Positions 8,029 through 16,303 of a stretch of 64,000 bases of DNA are shown in pieces; position 1 is the stretch's first letter, and each line of letters opens with the position of its first letter. Under the pieces are notes generated by a model. The model made no database searches, was not told the DNA's origin, and was given only the letters and a program-made list of their open reading frames with translations. This DNA is from Yeosuana aromativorans (GTDB taxonomy: Bacteria; Bacteroidota; Bacteroidia; Flavobacteriales; Flavobacteriaceae), in the NCBI RefSeq assembly GCF_014646655.1, contig NZ_BMNR01000005.1:186001-250000 (forward strand), written 5' to 3'. The position numbers and the translations under genes were made by a program.

Positions 8029-8070
8029 GTTCTCGATACATTTTTCTATCGAAAATCACTCGAACTGACA
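8029..8070 (+). repeat. Palindromic repeat family A, copy after the GIY-YIG gene
   Basis: Begins GTTCTCGATACATTTTTC and ends CACTCGAACTGACA. It starts 3 bp after the stop codon and is inverted relative to the copy at 7661-7715. TCGATA and TATCGA can also pair inside this copy. Confidence 0.85.
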
Positions 8071-8089
8071 CGTGGTGAATGGTGAAAAG

Positions 8090-8130
8090 TTAGACTTTTT
8101 AGATTGTTAGATGATTAGATTTTTAGACCA
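8090..8130 (+). repeat. 8-bp tandem repeat, about five units
   Basis: TTAGACTT, (T)TTAGATTG, TTAGATGA, TTAGATTT, TTAGACCA: the same octamer type as 5804-5851, with one 9-bp unit. Confidence 0.75.
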
Positions 8131-8159
8131 TGGATTAGTTCACGTAATTTTAAGGTATT

Positions 8160-8250
8160 CGTCACTGCGAGACGCCTGCGGAGTGGCAGTCTGTTTGTTT
8201 GGAGGCTTCTCTACAGAGATTACTTCAGTCGTTTCTCCTTCGTAATGACG
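8160..8250. repeat. Long imperfect inverted repeat related to family B
   Basis: The left end CGTCACTGCGAG and the right end CTTCGTAATGACG form imperfect inverted termini. Inner segments GTGGCAGTCTGTTT and AGAGATTACTTC correspond to the GCAATCT/AGATTGC words of family B. It reads as a two-armed, full-length relative of the short family B copies. Confidence 0.6.
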
Positions 8251-8295
8251 GGGGTTGTGAGGAGTGAGTGGTTATGCTTTAGGTCACCAGATTCT

Positions 8296-8323
8296 AGATT
8301 GCTTCGCTTTGCTCGCAATGACG
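8296..8323 (+). repeat. Palindromic repeat family B
   Basis: Same 28-bp sequence as 5746-5773. The preceding GGTCACCAGATTCT matches GGTCGCCAGATTCT there, so the duplicated unit is about 50 bp. Confidence 0.8.
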
Positions 8324-8330
8324 GTAGGTG

Positions 8331-8707
8331 GGTGGTGTAGATGGTGAATAGCTAGTTGTGAGAGGTTAGATTTTATTTTTTTAGATTATATAGTTTGGCT
8401 TGATAAAATCAAGGTGGAGCCTCAAATAGCTCTTGTTTTGATAAAAATACTATTATAACTGTGTGAATATGCCTTTTTTTTTACTTTATAACAAATTGAT
8501 AGACAGAATTTTTAATGATTCTATTTTATTTGTTTGCCTAACTAAACACCAAAATTGTTAACAACATTTTTAATAACTCATTTGGCTTCTTTTCATAGCA
8601 TTTTAATAGTTGCTTATTTTTGATTTATCAACTAATTATAACTTTATGAAAGGCGATTTTAAAACTATAAGAACCGTGTTTAAAAAACACCAATTGTATT
8701 TTAATTT
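8331..8707. other. AT-rich spacer upstream of the 8708 gene
   Basis: I see no gene in it. It carries the presumed promoter of the small downstream gene, which I cannot place. A hairpin GTGTTT/AAACAC at 8676-8690 lies about 18 bp before that gene's start. Confidence 0.4.
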
Positions 8708-8920
8708 ATGTATCGATATTGTATTTACCCGAAAGAAATCGCCATCATTTTAGGCAAAAGTTATACCCATTCCTGTCAGTTAGTCAGAACCATCAAGGAC
8801 GCTCATGGTAAATCTTCACACCAGCCCATTACCATCAAAGAATTTTGCGATTATATGGATTTGCCTTATGAAGATATCTTTAATATGATAAATGGTCACC
8901 ATAATCGTCATGCCTCCTAA
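8708..8920 (+). CDS. Small helix-turn-helix-like conserved protein, function unknown
   Basis: This 70-residue protein begins MYRYCIYPKEIAIILGKSYT and has two helical segments. The first, around 8-32 (PKEIAIILGKSYTHSCQLVR), looks like a helix-turn-helix with a small-residue turn. The second contains ITIKEFCDYMDLPYEDIFNM at 42-61. I recognise the general pattern as a short protein recurring in Flavobacteriaceae, but know no established function. DNA binding is inferred from the predicted helices only. It sits at the right end of the repeat island, 22 bp before the end of the converging glycosyltransferase gene. Confidence 0.6.
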   Translation: MYRYCIYPKEIAIILGKSYTHSCQLVRTIKDAHGKSSHQPITIKEFCDYMDLPYEDIFNMINGHHNRHAS

Positions 8921-8942
8921 GATTATTAACATATATAACATG

Positions 8943-9950
8943 TTATTTATTAAAGCACTTATGCTTAATTCTTAATATCAACATAAAAAGAATCAATGCT
9001 ATTTTTTTGTTGATAATAAAGGTCAGAACCCTGTACCTTATACCATTATAATCATCCCCAATAAAGTTTTTCAACGGATATACTTGAAGCGCTTTCGCTT
9101 TTTTTACAAAACCATTTAATTGCGTAAATGACACATTGGATTTTGGAAATCTCATCAATAAAAAGAAAAGGTAGCTTTCTTGTCTAGACTTCAACCTCTT
9201 TAAGCAATCTTTATCCGTAATCCCATTTGTTAAGTCTGACAATTTTTCAATAGCAAAAAACATATCGTTTATGTGTTTTGATATGTGTTTCCTTGATTGG
9301 TTTTTAGTGATTGAATTGTTGTGTTTTCTGTATCGGTGCGCATCAATAGGCAGGTACAAAAAGCTGTTTGATTTAAGCAGCAATGTTGTTGTTACATAAG
9401 AATCTTGCACAAACTTTCTGTCATAAAATTTTATACCGCTGTCTTTAAAAAATGATTTTTTTACAAAATACCACCAAACTTCGGCTTTATAGTTGCTTTC
9501 CTTTATGAACTGGATGCCTTTAATGGGTTGGTGACCTTTTGGATTTAGTGTAATTGGTTTGGCTGTATCAAAATCTGAATTAGTCACCACTTGAGAGTCA
9601 AAGCCCAACATATCCAGATCATATAACTCTAAGACTTCCAGTAAATTATTCAAAATATTTTTTGATAGATAGTCATCAGAATCAATAAAATACAAGTAGT
9701 CCCCTTTAGCAGATGCCACACCAGTGTTGCGAGCAGCTCCATTTCCCATATTATCCTGGTTAATCAAAGTAATATTCTTGTATGCTTCACAAAATGAGCG
9801 CACAATTTTCTCACTACCATCGGTAGAGCCATCATTAACGACAATTAGTTCGTAATTATCATAAGGTGTATTTTGGTTCAAAAGACTTTCTATACACTTT
9901 GAAATAAATTTTTCAGAATTGTACAGTGGAATAATAATGCTCAGTTTCAT
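8943..9950 (-). CDS. Glycosyltransferase family 2
   Basis: This 335-residue GT-A transferase starts MKLSIIIPLYNSEKFISKCI. It carries VVNDGSTDGS near residue 40 and the metal-binding DxD in YFIDSDDYL near 90, with GNGAARNTG between them. A basic C-terminal tail with a hydrophobic stretch (IALILFMLILRI) may touch the membrane. The frame is open to a TTG at 9965, but the ATG at 9950 puts the GT-A first strand at the N-terminus as usual. It stands alone in this orientation between a plus-strand small gene and a plus-strand lipoprotein gene, so it is split off from the main glycosyltransferase run. Confidence 0.88.
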   Translation of the reverse strand: MKLSIIIPLYNSEKFISKCIESLLNQNTPYDNYELIVVNDGSTDGSEKIVRSFCEAYKNITLINQDNMGNGAARNTGVASAKGDYLYFIDSDDYLSKNILNNLLEVLELYDLDMLGFDSQVVTNSDFDTAKPITLNPKGHQPIKGIQFIKESNYKAEVWWYFVKKSFFKDSGIKFYDRKFVQDSYVTTTLLLKSNSFLYLPIDAHRYRKHNNSITKNQSRKHISKHINDMFFAIEKLSDLTNGITDKDCLKRLKSRQESYLFFLLMRFPKSNVSFTQLNGFVKKAKALQVYPLKNFIGDDYNGIRYRVLTFIINKKIALILFMLILRIKHKCFNK

Positions 9951-10402
9951 GTTAATTTGCGTCAAAATAGCTAATTTAAATTTATTTATATGAATGGAAC
10001 AAAAAAATAGTCAAATTGATTATTATTAAGTTTATTTACTAGTCATACGATCATCTTTATAGTTTTTAATTATTAAAATCCAATCAACTATTATACTTTG
10101 TGTCAGTCTATTATTATTTTTTTTTGAGTTATTACAAGTTATTAACAATTTGATTGTAAGTTGATTATTCCTTTTATTTTTGCATTTCAAAATTAAAACA
10201 TCCAAGAGTCTCATTTTGGCGTATATAACCATAATTATTAAATTAAAAACACTTTTATCGATACAAAATTACTTTTAAACGATTTTTTTTGGATATTCAA
10301 ATTGTATTTCATCGAAAAAACAAATCACTTTAGCGATAATTTTAAATTAATTTTTTAACATTGTACCCAATATCAATAACCCCTCCCCAAATTGAGAACT
10401 TT
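9951..10402. other. Divergent promoter region, no gene
   Basis: This 450-bp, very AT-rich spacer separates the minus-strand glycosyltransferase from the plus-strand lipoprotein, so it must hold both promoters. I could not place a full TAnnTTTG element with confidence. A minus-strand 66-codon frame at 10032-10232 looks like chance. Confidence 0.5.
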
Positions 10403-12394
10403 ATGAAGACTGTTTTTAAACCTATGCTGATTGTCTTAGCCTTAGTAGCTACATTTTTATCCTGTAACAAAGAAGAAGTTTTTGTGGATCCAGCGGTTAA
10501 TACCCCAGTGGATACGACCACCCCAACTGATTCTACAAACACTGATGGTACTACGCCACCAGAAGATACTGTTGACCCCGTTGTGGATGCTTCAACTCCT
10601 TGCGATTTCACGCTGGATGGGGTGCAATCCGGCGACACTGTTGTGATTGACTGCGTATTGGATTTACAAGGCCAAACCGTTAATCTGCCTCCTAATGTGA
10701 CTATTGTATATGAAGGAGGCGATATTATCAATGGTACTCTTAATTTTGCGGACAACTCAGTGATTTCTGGTGAATTATTAAACGCCAGCGTATCACTTAG
10801 CGGTTCCACACCGCAACTTAAGGATCCTACGTTTGAATTTGACCCACAGCGCTGGGGCATTGTGGAAGGCGTTACCACCTCGGAGATAGCACTTAACAAC
10901 CGTAACATTTTGGAATCTATGATGTTGCAAGCAAAAGACTTAGGAGTCAATACCTTTAAAATTGATAAACTGGATGCTTATTTTGAAGTTTCAAAAGTAA
11001 CCAGTACCACCTCAAACCAAAATTATTATCCCAGTGTAGAAGCTATCAATGTGCCGTCTGATTTTAACTTAATTATGACCGACAATACATTTTTAAGAGT
11101 ACAACCCAATGCTCAAAATGATTATGTGTTGTTGGCCATTAGAAATGCCTCTAATGTTAGGGTAGAAGGTGGTAACTTATTTGGAGATCGCGATAAACAC
11201 GATGATAGCCAAACAACCGGTAACTCGGGCCATGTCATCATGATTCACGGAGGAGATAACGTTGATATTGATGGTGTCACAATGAAGAATGGAACTGGAG
11301 ATGGAATTGATATCAATAGTTTAAATTTTACGTTTCAATCAAATTATATACCTTCTAATAACATACGAATTACCAATTGTGTGTTTGATAATAACCGACG
11401 CAACAATATGTCCATCACCGATGGGTTTAATATTTTGGTGGATGGCAACACCTTTTTAAATGCGGGTGCTGATAATCCAAACTCTTTAGGTGTAAGACCT
11501 GGTTGGGCTATTGATGTGGAAGCTGTTAGAGGAAAAGAAAACGGTCAGTATATTTATTACGAAAAAGCCTATGACATCACCATTAGTAACAATATAGAAA
11601 AAGGCAGTAAATATGGTGCCTTTATTGTGGCCATTGGTGAAAAAACGACTATAAGTAATAACACTACCGAAAAAGGAATCGCCATAGGGGATGCTTCAGA
11701 CGTAAAAATTATAGGAAACACCATTTCTAGACCAACTAGTACTAGCGGAACTGGTATTGTGACTGGACACCCAGATTCATTAACCACGTTTAACAATGTG
11801 GTTTCAGGAAATACCATTTCTGGTTACAATACGGGTATTGCCGTGTACCAACGTGATACTGAAATATTTGACAATGTCATTAGTGATTTTGCCATTGGTA
11901 TTTTACCCAAAACCAGTAAAAACATCAATATTTACGGAAATAAATTAAGTAGTAACAGATCTGGAAGTTACGGTATTTTTGCCAATGTAACTTCTCTGGA
12001 TAATTATAACATCTATGATAATGACATTACCGATGTAGATAGAGAGTCTATCAATTTCGTGATGGTTAATACTGGTGCTGACAGTGCCAATTACGTCATA
12101 AACGTTAAAAATAATTTACTGCATAACAATAAAGTGACATTTGAACGATCAAATGGTATTAATTTTACAGGAAATGATTCAGAATATGTGTCATTGGTAA
12201 GCGTTGATAGGGTTTCTGTATCTAATAATGTCATTCATTCAAGCAGTAATCATGGTGTTGAAATACAAAGCGGTTGCAGTAATCTAACCGTTGCAAATAA
12301 CAACATATCAGTTCCTGCTACTAGGCAATGTGTGTACCAAAGCTCAACAGATGGCGTTAATATTAATATATCAGGTAACACCTGTAACAATTAG
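10403..12394 (+). CDS. Right-handed parallel beta-helix lipoprotein
   Basis: The 663-residue product begins with a lipoprotein signal, MKTVFKPMLIVLALVATFLS then C, with the modified cysteine at position 21. The frame is open to a TTG at 10361, but the ATG at 10403 places the signal correctly. A Thr/Pro/Asp-rich linker (about 28-62) follows, then a region with GQTVNLPPNVTIVYEGG. Many short N-rich turns (NVRVEGGNLFG, NIRITNCVFDNN, DITISNN, DVKIIGNTIS, NLTVANNNIS) are the rungs of a pectate-lyase-type beta-helix. No T9SS C-terminal domain is evident. It could cleave, epimerise or bind the polysaccharide at the cell surface; the sequence does not decide. It is a lone gene with its own terminator. 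Confidence 0.85.
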   Translation: MKTVFKPMLIVLALVATFLSCNKEEVFVDPAVNTPVDTTTPTDSTNTDGTTPPEDTVDPVVDASTPCDFTLDGVQSGDTVVIDCVLDLQGQTVNLPPNVTIVYEGGDIINGTLNFADNSVISGELLNASVSLSGSTPQLKDPTFEFDPQRWGIVEGVTTSEIALNNRNILESMMLQAKDLGVNTFKIDKLDAYFEVSKVTSTTSNQNYYPSVEAINVPSDFNLIMTDNTFLRVQPNAQNDYVLLAIRNASNVRVEGGNLFGDRDKHDDSQTTGNSGHVIMIHGGDNVDIDGVTMKNGTGDGIDINSLNFTFQSNYIPSNNIRITNCVFDNNRRNNMSITDGFNILVDGNTFLNAGADNPNSLGVRPGWAIDVEAVRGKENGQYIYYEKAYDITISNNIEKGSKYGAFIVAIGEKTTISNNTTEKGIAIGDASDVKIIGNTISRPTSTSGTGIVTGHPDSLTTFNNVVSGNTISGYNTGIAVYQRDTEIFDNVISDFAIGILPKTSKNINIYGNKLSSNRSGSYGIFANVTSLDNYNIYDNDITDVDRESINFVMVNTGADSANYVINVKNNLLHNNKVTFERSNGINFTGNDSEYVSLVSVDRVSVSNNVIHSSSNHGVEIQSGCSNLTVANNNISVPATRQCVYQSSTDGVNINISGNTCNN

Positions 12395-12435
12395 TTTTTA
12401 GTTGGCAATAATATAATTGTCAGAAAATTACAATT

Positions 12436-12470
12436 AAAAGCTCGATTATTTTGTGTAATCGAGCTTTTTT
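12436..12470 (+). terminator. Intrinsic terminator after the beta-helix lipoprotein
   Basis: AAAAGCTCGATTA pairs perfectly with TAATCGAGCTTTT around TTTTGTG and runs into a T6 tract, 42 bp after the stop codon. Confidence 0.92.
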
Positions 12471-12653
12471 GATATATTTGAGTTCCCTTCCTAATTAGGT
12501 AAAATGAGTTTTCAATAAAGACCATTTTATTTGGTTATTTTCCCTGATTTATCTAATAGCACATCACTTTTACAATTGCTTTTTTATTGTTAGGTATCTT
12601 ATAATTAAAAGGCGTGTATTTGAATACGGAATATTAAATAAATCTTTTAGAAA

Positions 12654-13505
12654 ATGAAATCTTTTTTATGGTACAGTGCCAAAGTTGCTTTAGCAACAAT
12701 CAATCCTGAAATTTATGTTAAAAACCGCTTTAAGGCCAACTTAGGCTATACGCCAAATTTTAAAAACCCAAAAACACATAATGAGCGCATGGCCAAAAGA
12801 CGGTTTGATTATACTGAGAAAATGACCCGTTTCTCTGATAAGATAGCAGTTAGAAAACATGTTTCTGATATAATTGGTGAAGACTATTTGGTGCCCCTGT
12901 TATTTAAAATGGAATCGCTTACCAAAGCTATTTATGACCAACTGCCCAACCGTTTTGTTATCAAGGCTAATCATGGTAGTGGCTTTAACTTAATAGTAAA
13001 AGACAAATCGGAATATAGTTTTGAGACGTTAAAACAAATTACCGATAAATGGCTAAATACAAAATATCACTTAATTGGTATGGAGCTACATTATAAAAAC
13101 ATCAAAGCCAGACTTTTAGTTGAAGAATTACTTTTAGACCAACAAGGCAAGGTACCTAAAGACTATAAGTTTTATTGTTTTAAAAATAAAATTTATTTAG
13201 GGGTATTTGTAGATAGATTTGTTGATTTAAAAGCGGCATATTTTGATGAAAAATGGCAGAATATCGAATATCCATTTTCATCTAACATGATTGCTGATAG
13301 TTCTAAAATTAAAAAACCAAAAAATTTTAATGAGATGATTGAGGTAGTAAAAAAATTATCACAACCCTTTGATTTTGTTCGAATGGATCTATATTCGGTA
13401 AACAACAACATTTATTTTGGAGAATATACCTTTACGCCAAGTGGTGGTTATTTCGTATTTAAAGATTATGCTAAAGATTTGGAGTGGGGCACGTACTGGG
13501 AATAA
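12654..13505 (+). CDS. TupA-like ATP-grasp protein
   Basis: This 283-residue protein matches the TupA-like ATP-grasp family, named for teichuronopeptide synthesis and frequent in polysaccharide loci. Visible landmarks are the basic N-terminal FKNPKTHNERMAKRRF, an ATP-binding FVIKANHGSGFN near 100, DYKFYCFKNKIYLG near 172 and the metal-binding FVRMDLYSVNNNIYFGEYTF near 245-264 followed by TPSGG. These enzymes are thought to ligate an amino acid or amine to a carboxyl group via an acyl phosphate. UDP-GalNAcA is made by this same locus, so amidation or aminoacylation of a uronic acid is a reasonable guess. It converges with the next gene, 4 bp apart. Confidence 0.85.
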   Translation: MKSFLWYSAKVALATINPEIYVKNRFKANLGYTPNFKNPKTHNERMAKRRFDYTEKMTRFSDKIAVRKHVSDIIGEDYLVPLLFKMESLTKAIYDQLPNRFVIKANHGSGFNLIVKDKSEYSFETLKQITDKWLNTKYHLIGMELHYKNIKARLLVEELLLDQQGKVPKDYKFYCFKNKIYLGVFVDRFVDLKAAYFDEKWQNIEYPFSSNMIADSSKIKKPKNFNEMIEVVKKLSQPFDFVRMDLYSVNNNIYFGEYTFTPSGGYFVFKDYAKDLEWGTYWE

Positions 13506-13509
13506 AATA

Positions 13510-14235
13510 TTATCTAAACAATTTTCTAAACTTAAAATAGGCAAAAGACAATAGCTTATCAAACCATGTTTTAGGTTTAACCTGTTTTAAATTTAATTCG
13601 TTAAACGAAGTAAACTTTGTATGGTTTTTTGATAGGAATCTGTCTAAATGTTCAAAATCTTCATCACACATTGTGTTGGGATGGTAACAAAAGGTAAAGA
13701 GTCCAGGTAACCATATACTTCTCACGGCACCTATTTGTTGTGGAATAAAGGTAAAACCGTGTTTTTTATAAGGAAATAGGGCCATGGTATCTGAAATGAT
13801 TCTAATGTTGCTTTTACTTTTTAAAGCCTCCAAGGTGTTTAGGTCAAAGGTATGGCTGGGAGCCACAAATATGCTGGGGTGAAACCCTTTAGCAGCCATT
13901 TTTAAAATACCATTTTTAATTTTTTCTTGCTGATCCTTTAGCGGAAGGCCTGCAAACTCAGACCGTTTTTGAATGGGGTTAATGCCACCATCTTTGGTAA
14001 CATACACATGGTTGTAACCGTGCAATCCTATATTCCAACCTTTTTGTTCCAGTTGCTTGACCCAATCCCAAAACTTTTCATTGTATGGGTCTATTAACTG
14101 ACCAGAATCCTCATTGTTTGGAATGACAGCAACAAGCGGTTTTACATGATAAGCATCAAAAATTGCTTCAATCTTTAACCAGTTTTTTAAATTCATGGTC
14201 TCACAGGCATCATCTAAGCGGATCAGGTATTTCAT
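13510..14235 (-). CDS. DUF2334-type polysaccharide deacetylase-like protein
   Basis: This 241-residue protein starts directly with the first strand of a carbohydrate esterase 4-like NodB barrel: MKYLIRLDDAC with the metal/base aspartates D8-D9, IGLHGYNH at 69-76 with the zinc-binding histidines, and FVAPSHTFD near 123-131. This is the DUF2334 layout. It has no signal peptide, which would mean a cytoplasmic deacetylase acting on a nucleotide sugar or lipid-linked intermediate; that is an inference. It is the last gene of the minus-strand run from 28131, about 95 bp past the preceding glycosyltransferase. Confidence 0.82.
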   Translation of the reverse strand: MKYLIRLDDACETMNLKNWLKIEAIFDAYHVKPLVAVIPNNEDSGQLIDPYNEKFWDWVKQLEQKGWNIGLHGYNHVYVTKDGGINPIQKRSEFAGLPLKDQQEKIKNGILKMAAKGFHPSIFVAPSHTFDLNTLEALKSKSNIRIISDTMALFPYKKHGFTFIPQQIGAVRSIWLPGLFTFCYHPNTMCDEDFEHLDRFLSKNHTKFTSFNELNLKQVKPKTWFDKLLSFAYFKFRKLFR

Positions 14236-14330
14236 CTGTTAATTTTTATTGTTTTTCATTGGTCAAATGCAATATTCAAAATAATGATTTTTGGTAGTTT
14301 TAAAATTTCACTAATGGATATTTCATGGTT

Positions 14331-15416
14331 CTATAGGGTTTTATATACTTTTATTAACTTATCTATAGTGCTATCAATACTGTATGCTTCTGCTTTTTTT
14401 AAACAATTGTAAACAGTTGTATCGTAATATGATTTGTCTGTTAATAATTTATTTATTTGGGTTGCCAGTTCTACATCATCTTGTATGGGAAACAAAATGC
14501 CAGCATGCCTGACCAGTTCTCCCAATCCAGGTGCGTCTGAAGCCATAAACGGTCTTCCGGATGCCATGCCTTCAATAGACGACAGTGAAAGCCCCTCATG
14601 CCGTGATGACAGCACAACTATATCAGCCGTTTTTAACAAGGCTGTTACATCCATTCTAATGCCCAAAAAGGCCACTCGGTTTGAGAGTCCCAATGATTTT
14701 GCATACGCTTCACACTCGGCTCGCAATGGCCCGTCACCAACAAGTAATAAGGTGATTGTGTCATCTAAGTGTGTTAGGGATTTGATAAGTGTTTTTTGAT
14801 CTTTGGGATATCTAAAGGAAGCCACTTGTATCAAGATATTTAAATGGCCCTTTAAATGGGGGAAAAAAATCTCTTTTGAGAGGGGTTTGACCTGTTTAAT
14901 AAGTTCTAAATTGATACCGTTTTGTATGAGTTCAAACTGATTAGTATCAAAATCCAAATGCTTTTTAATATTAAAATCCACTTCTGGTGAAATGGTAATA
15001 ATTTTTGAGTAATTTGAATACATGATCCGGTCAATCATTTTATAAAACAAATTATGTCTTCTATGGTTTGATGTACTGTGTTCCGTATAAACCAATTTAA
15101 TATTTGAAAGGCTAATCATTTTTGCAAGGGCTACCCAATACAATGCCGGGAAGATATGAACGTGGATCACATCATATTGTTTAAAGAACCTGATAATTTT
15201 AAAAATCAACAAGGGATTATACAAACTTCCCTTTCCTAAGGAAATAATAGTGCAACAATTCTGTTTTTTTAATGCTAACAAAAAAGGATGATCTGTTCCG
15301 TTCAAGACGGCCAAATCGGTTTTAATACCTTTTTCATTTAATAACGGTACCGTGTCAAGAACCAATTTTTCAGCGCCGCCAGTAGCTAAACTATTTATTA
15401 ATTGAAGTACCTTCAT
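14331..15416 (-). CDS. Glycosyltransferase family 4
   Basis: A 361-residue GT-B enzyme. MKVLQLINSLATGGAEKLVL opens the acceptor domain (GGAEK at 13-17) and YTEHST lies near 110-115. The donor domain has VASFRYPKDQKTL, LLLVGDGPLRAECE and the EX7E site in SSRHEGLSLSSIEGMASG at 270-287. Its start overlaps the stop of the upstream GT2 gene by 4 bp (ATGA type), showing tight co-translation. Confidence 0.9.
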   Translation of the reverse strand: MKVLQLINSLATGGAEKLVLDTVPLLNEKGIKTDLAVLNGTDHPFLLALKKQNCCTIISLGKGSLYNPLLIFKIIRFFKQYDVIHVHIFPALYWVALAKMISLSNIKLVYTEHSTSNHRRHNLFYKMIDRIMYSNYSKIITISPEVDFNIKKHLDFDTNQFELIQNGINLELIKQVKPLSKEIFFPHLKGHLNILIQVASFRYPKDQKTLIKSLTHLDDTITLLLVGDGPLRAECEAYAKSLGLSNRVAFLGIRMDVTALLKTADIVVLSSRHEGLSLSSIEGMASGRPFMASDAPGLGELVRHAGILFPIQDDVELATQINKLLTDKSYYDTTVYNCLKKAEAYSIDSTIDKLIKVYKTL

Positions 15417-16294
15417 TTTCTTATTTTATATAGGATATAGCAGTGAAGCCCAACACCAAAGGGCAATGCCAATAGGGTGATTCCTTTTTTAGGGTTTCCT
15501 GAATTAAAAAACCATTTTTTCAAAAACATACAGGATGAAATATAATGCATGGCCCGAGTAAATGTATAATAAAAACTTTTTGAATAGGTCATTTCAACAA
15601 CTCTAGAGTATAAAAACCCATTGGGACTTTTTTTGTATTGTTTTAAAATGTTGTTGGATGAGCCATCCTCTAAATATTCAATGATACAAAACACTTGATT
15701 GGAGCAGATATACTTATATTTTTGGTCTATCATCAAATAAAGCGTTCCCAATGGCACCAAACGTTCATTTTTATAAATAGGATAGGGTGGGAACTCCTTG
15801 ACCACCTCGGTACGCAACACCACTTTTTTATCTCCTTTTATTTGGTTTTCAATTTCCAGTTCTGATAAGGTGGCATATTTAAATTTATCTGGAATTCTTT
15901 CCACAATATGCCCGTCTTTGAAAGCATCTAAACCAATAATGCCTGCTAAATTTTCATTGGGATCCCTGTCTGCCCATATCTTTAAAATATTAGCGACGGC
16001 ATCATCGGGCATAAAGTCGTCGGAGTCTATACACACATTCAATTCGGTTTCAATCAATGCATACGCCGTATTGTGAGCACCATGCATGCCTTGGTTTTTT
16101 TGATACTGGTATTGAATCTCTATGCGCCCCTCTGAAATCCAGGAATCCACAAGATCTTTGGTGCCATCGGTGGAACCATCATCAATAATGAGCCATTTAA
16201 AACCTGTATTGGTTTGATTGACCAAACTGTTGTATAATGTTGGCAAGCAAAAGGCCCTATTGAATGTTGGAGTAAATACGGTTAATTTTTTCAT
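15413..16294 (-). CDS. Glycosyltransferase family 2
   Basis: The 293-residue product has the GT-A core: TVFTPTFNRAFCLPTLYNSL at the N-terminus, LIIDDGSTDGTKDLVD near 35-50 and the DxD in NVCIDSDDFMPDDA near 90. The ATG at 16294 is preferred over an in-frame TTG one codon earlier. It lies between the EpsG-type polymerase gene and the next GT4 gene, with which it overlaps. Confidence 0.9.
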   Translation of the reverse strand: MKKLTVFTPTFNRAFCLPTLYNSLVNQTNTGFKWLIIDDGSTDGTKDLVDSWISEGRIEIQYQYQKNQGMHGAHNTAYALIETELNVCIDSDDFMPDDAVANILKIWADRDPNENLAGIIGLDAFKDGHIVERIPDKFKYATLSELEIENQIKGDKKVVLRTEVVKEFPPYPIYKNERLVPLGTLYLMIDQKYKYICSNQVFCIIEYLEDGSSNNILKQYKKSPNGFLYSRVVEMTYSKSFYYTFTRAMHYISSCMFLKKWFFNSGNPKKGITLLALPFGVGLHCYILYKIRK

Positions 16295-16303
16295 CAAAAA
16301 GGG

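Noticed and set aside
5518-8707. Possible CRISPR array in the repeat island
   Set aside because: The repeats are irregularly spaced, in both orientations and of several families, with no uniform spacers and no cas genes.
5518-8707. Possible insertion sequence remnant
   Set aside because: No transposase fragment in any frame; the only enzyme gene is the GIY-YIG protein, and the repeats are short palindromes without the terminal inverted repeats of a known IS.
8646-8753. A 35-codon frame starting ATGAAAGGCGATTTT, out of frame with the small gene at 8708
   Set aside because: It overlaps the conserved start of the 8708 protein in another frame and shows no motif; probably chance.
10032-10232. 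A 66-codon minus-strand frame in the divergent spacer
   Set aside because: Very AT-rich and Lys/Asn/Ile-rich, with no recognisable features or ribosome site; it fits chance in AT-rich DNA.
10342-10950. A 202-codon minus-strand frame opposite the start of the beta-helix lipoprotein gene
   Set aside because: Its translation is Ser/Thr/Val-rich low-complexity text mirroring the Thr/Pro/Asp linker codons of the lipoprotein; no family pattern, and the opposite frame has a clear signal peptide.
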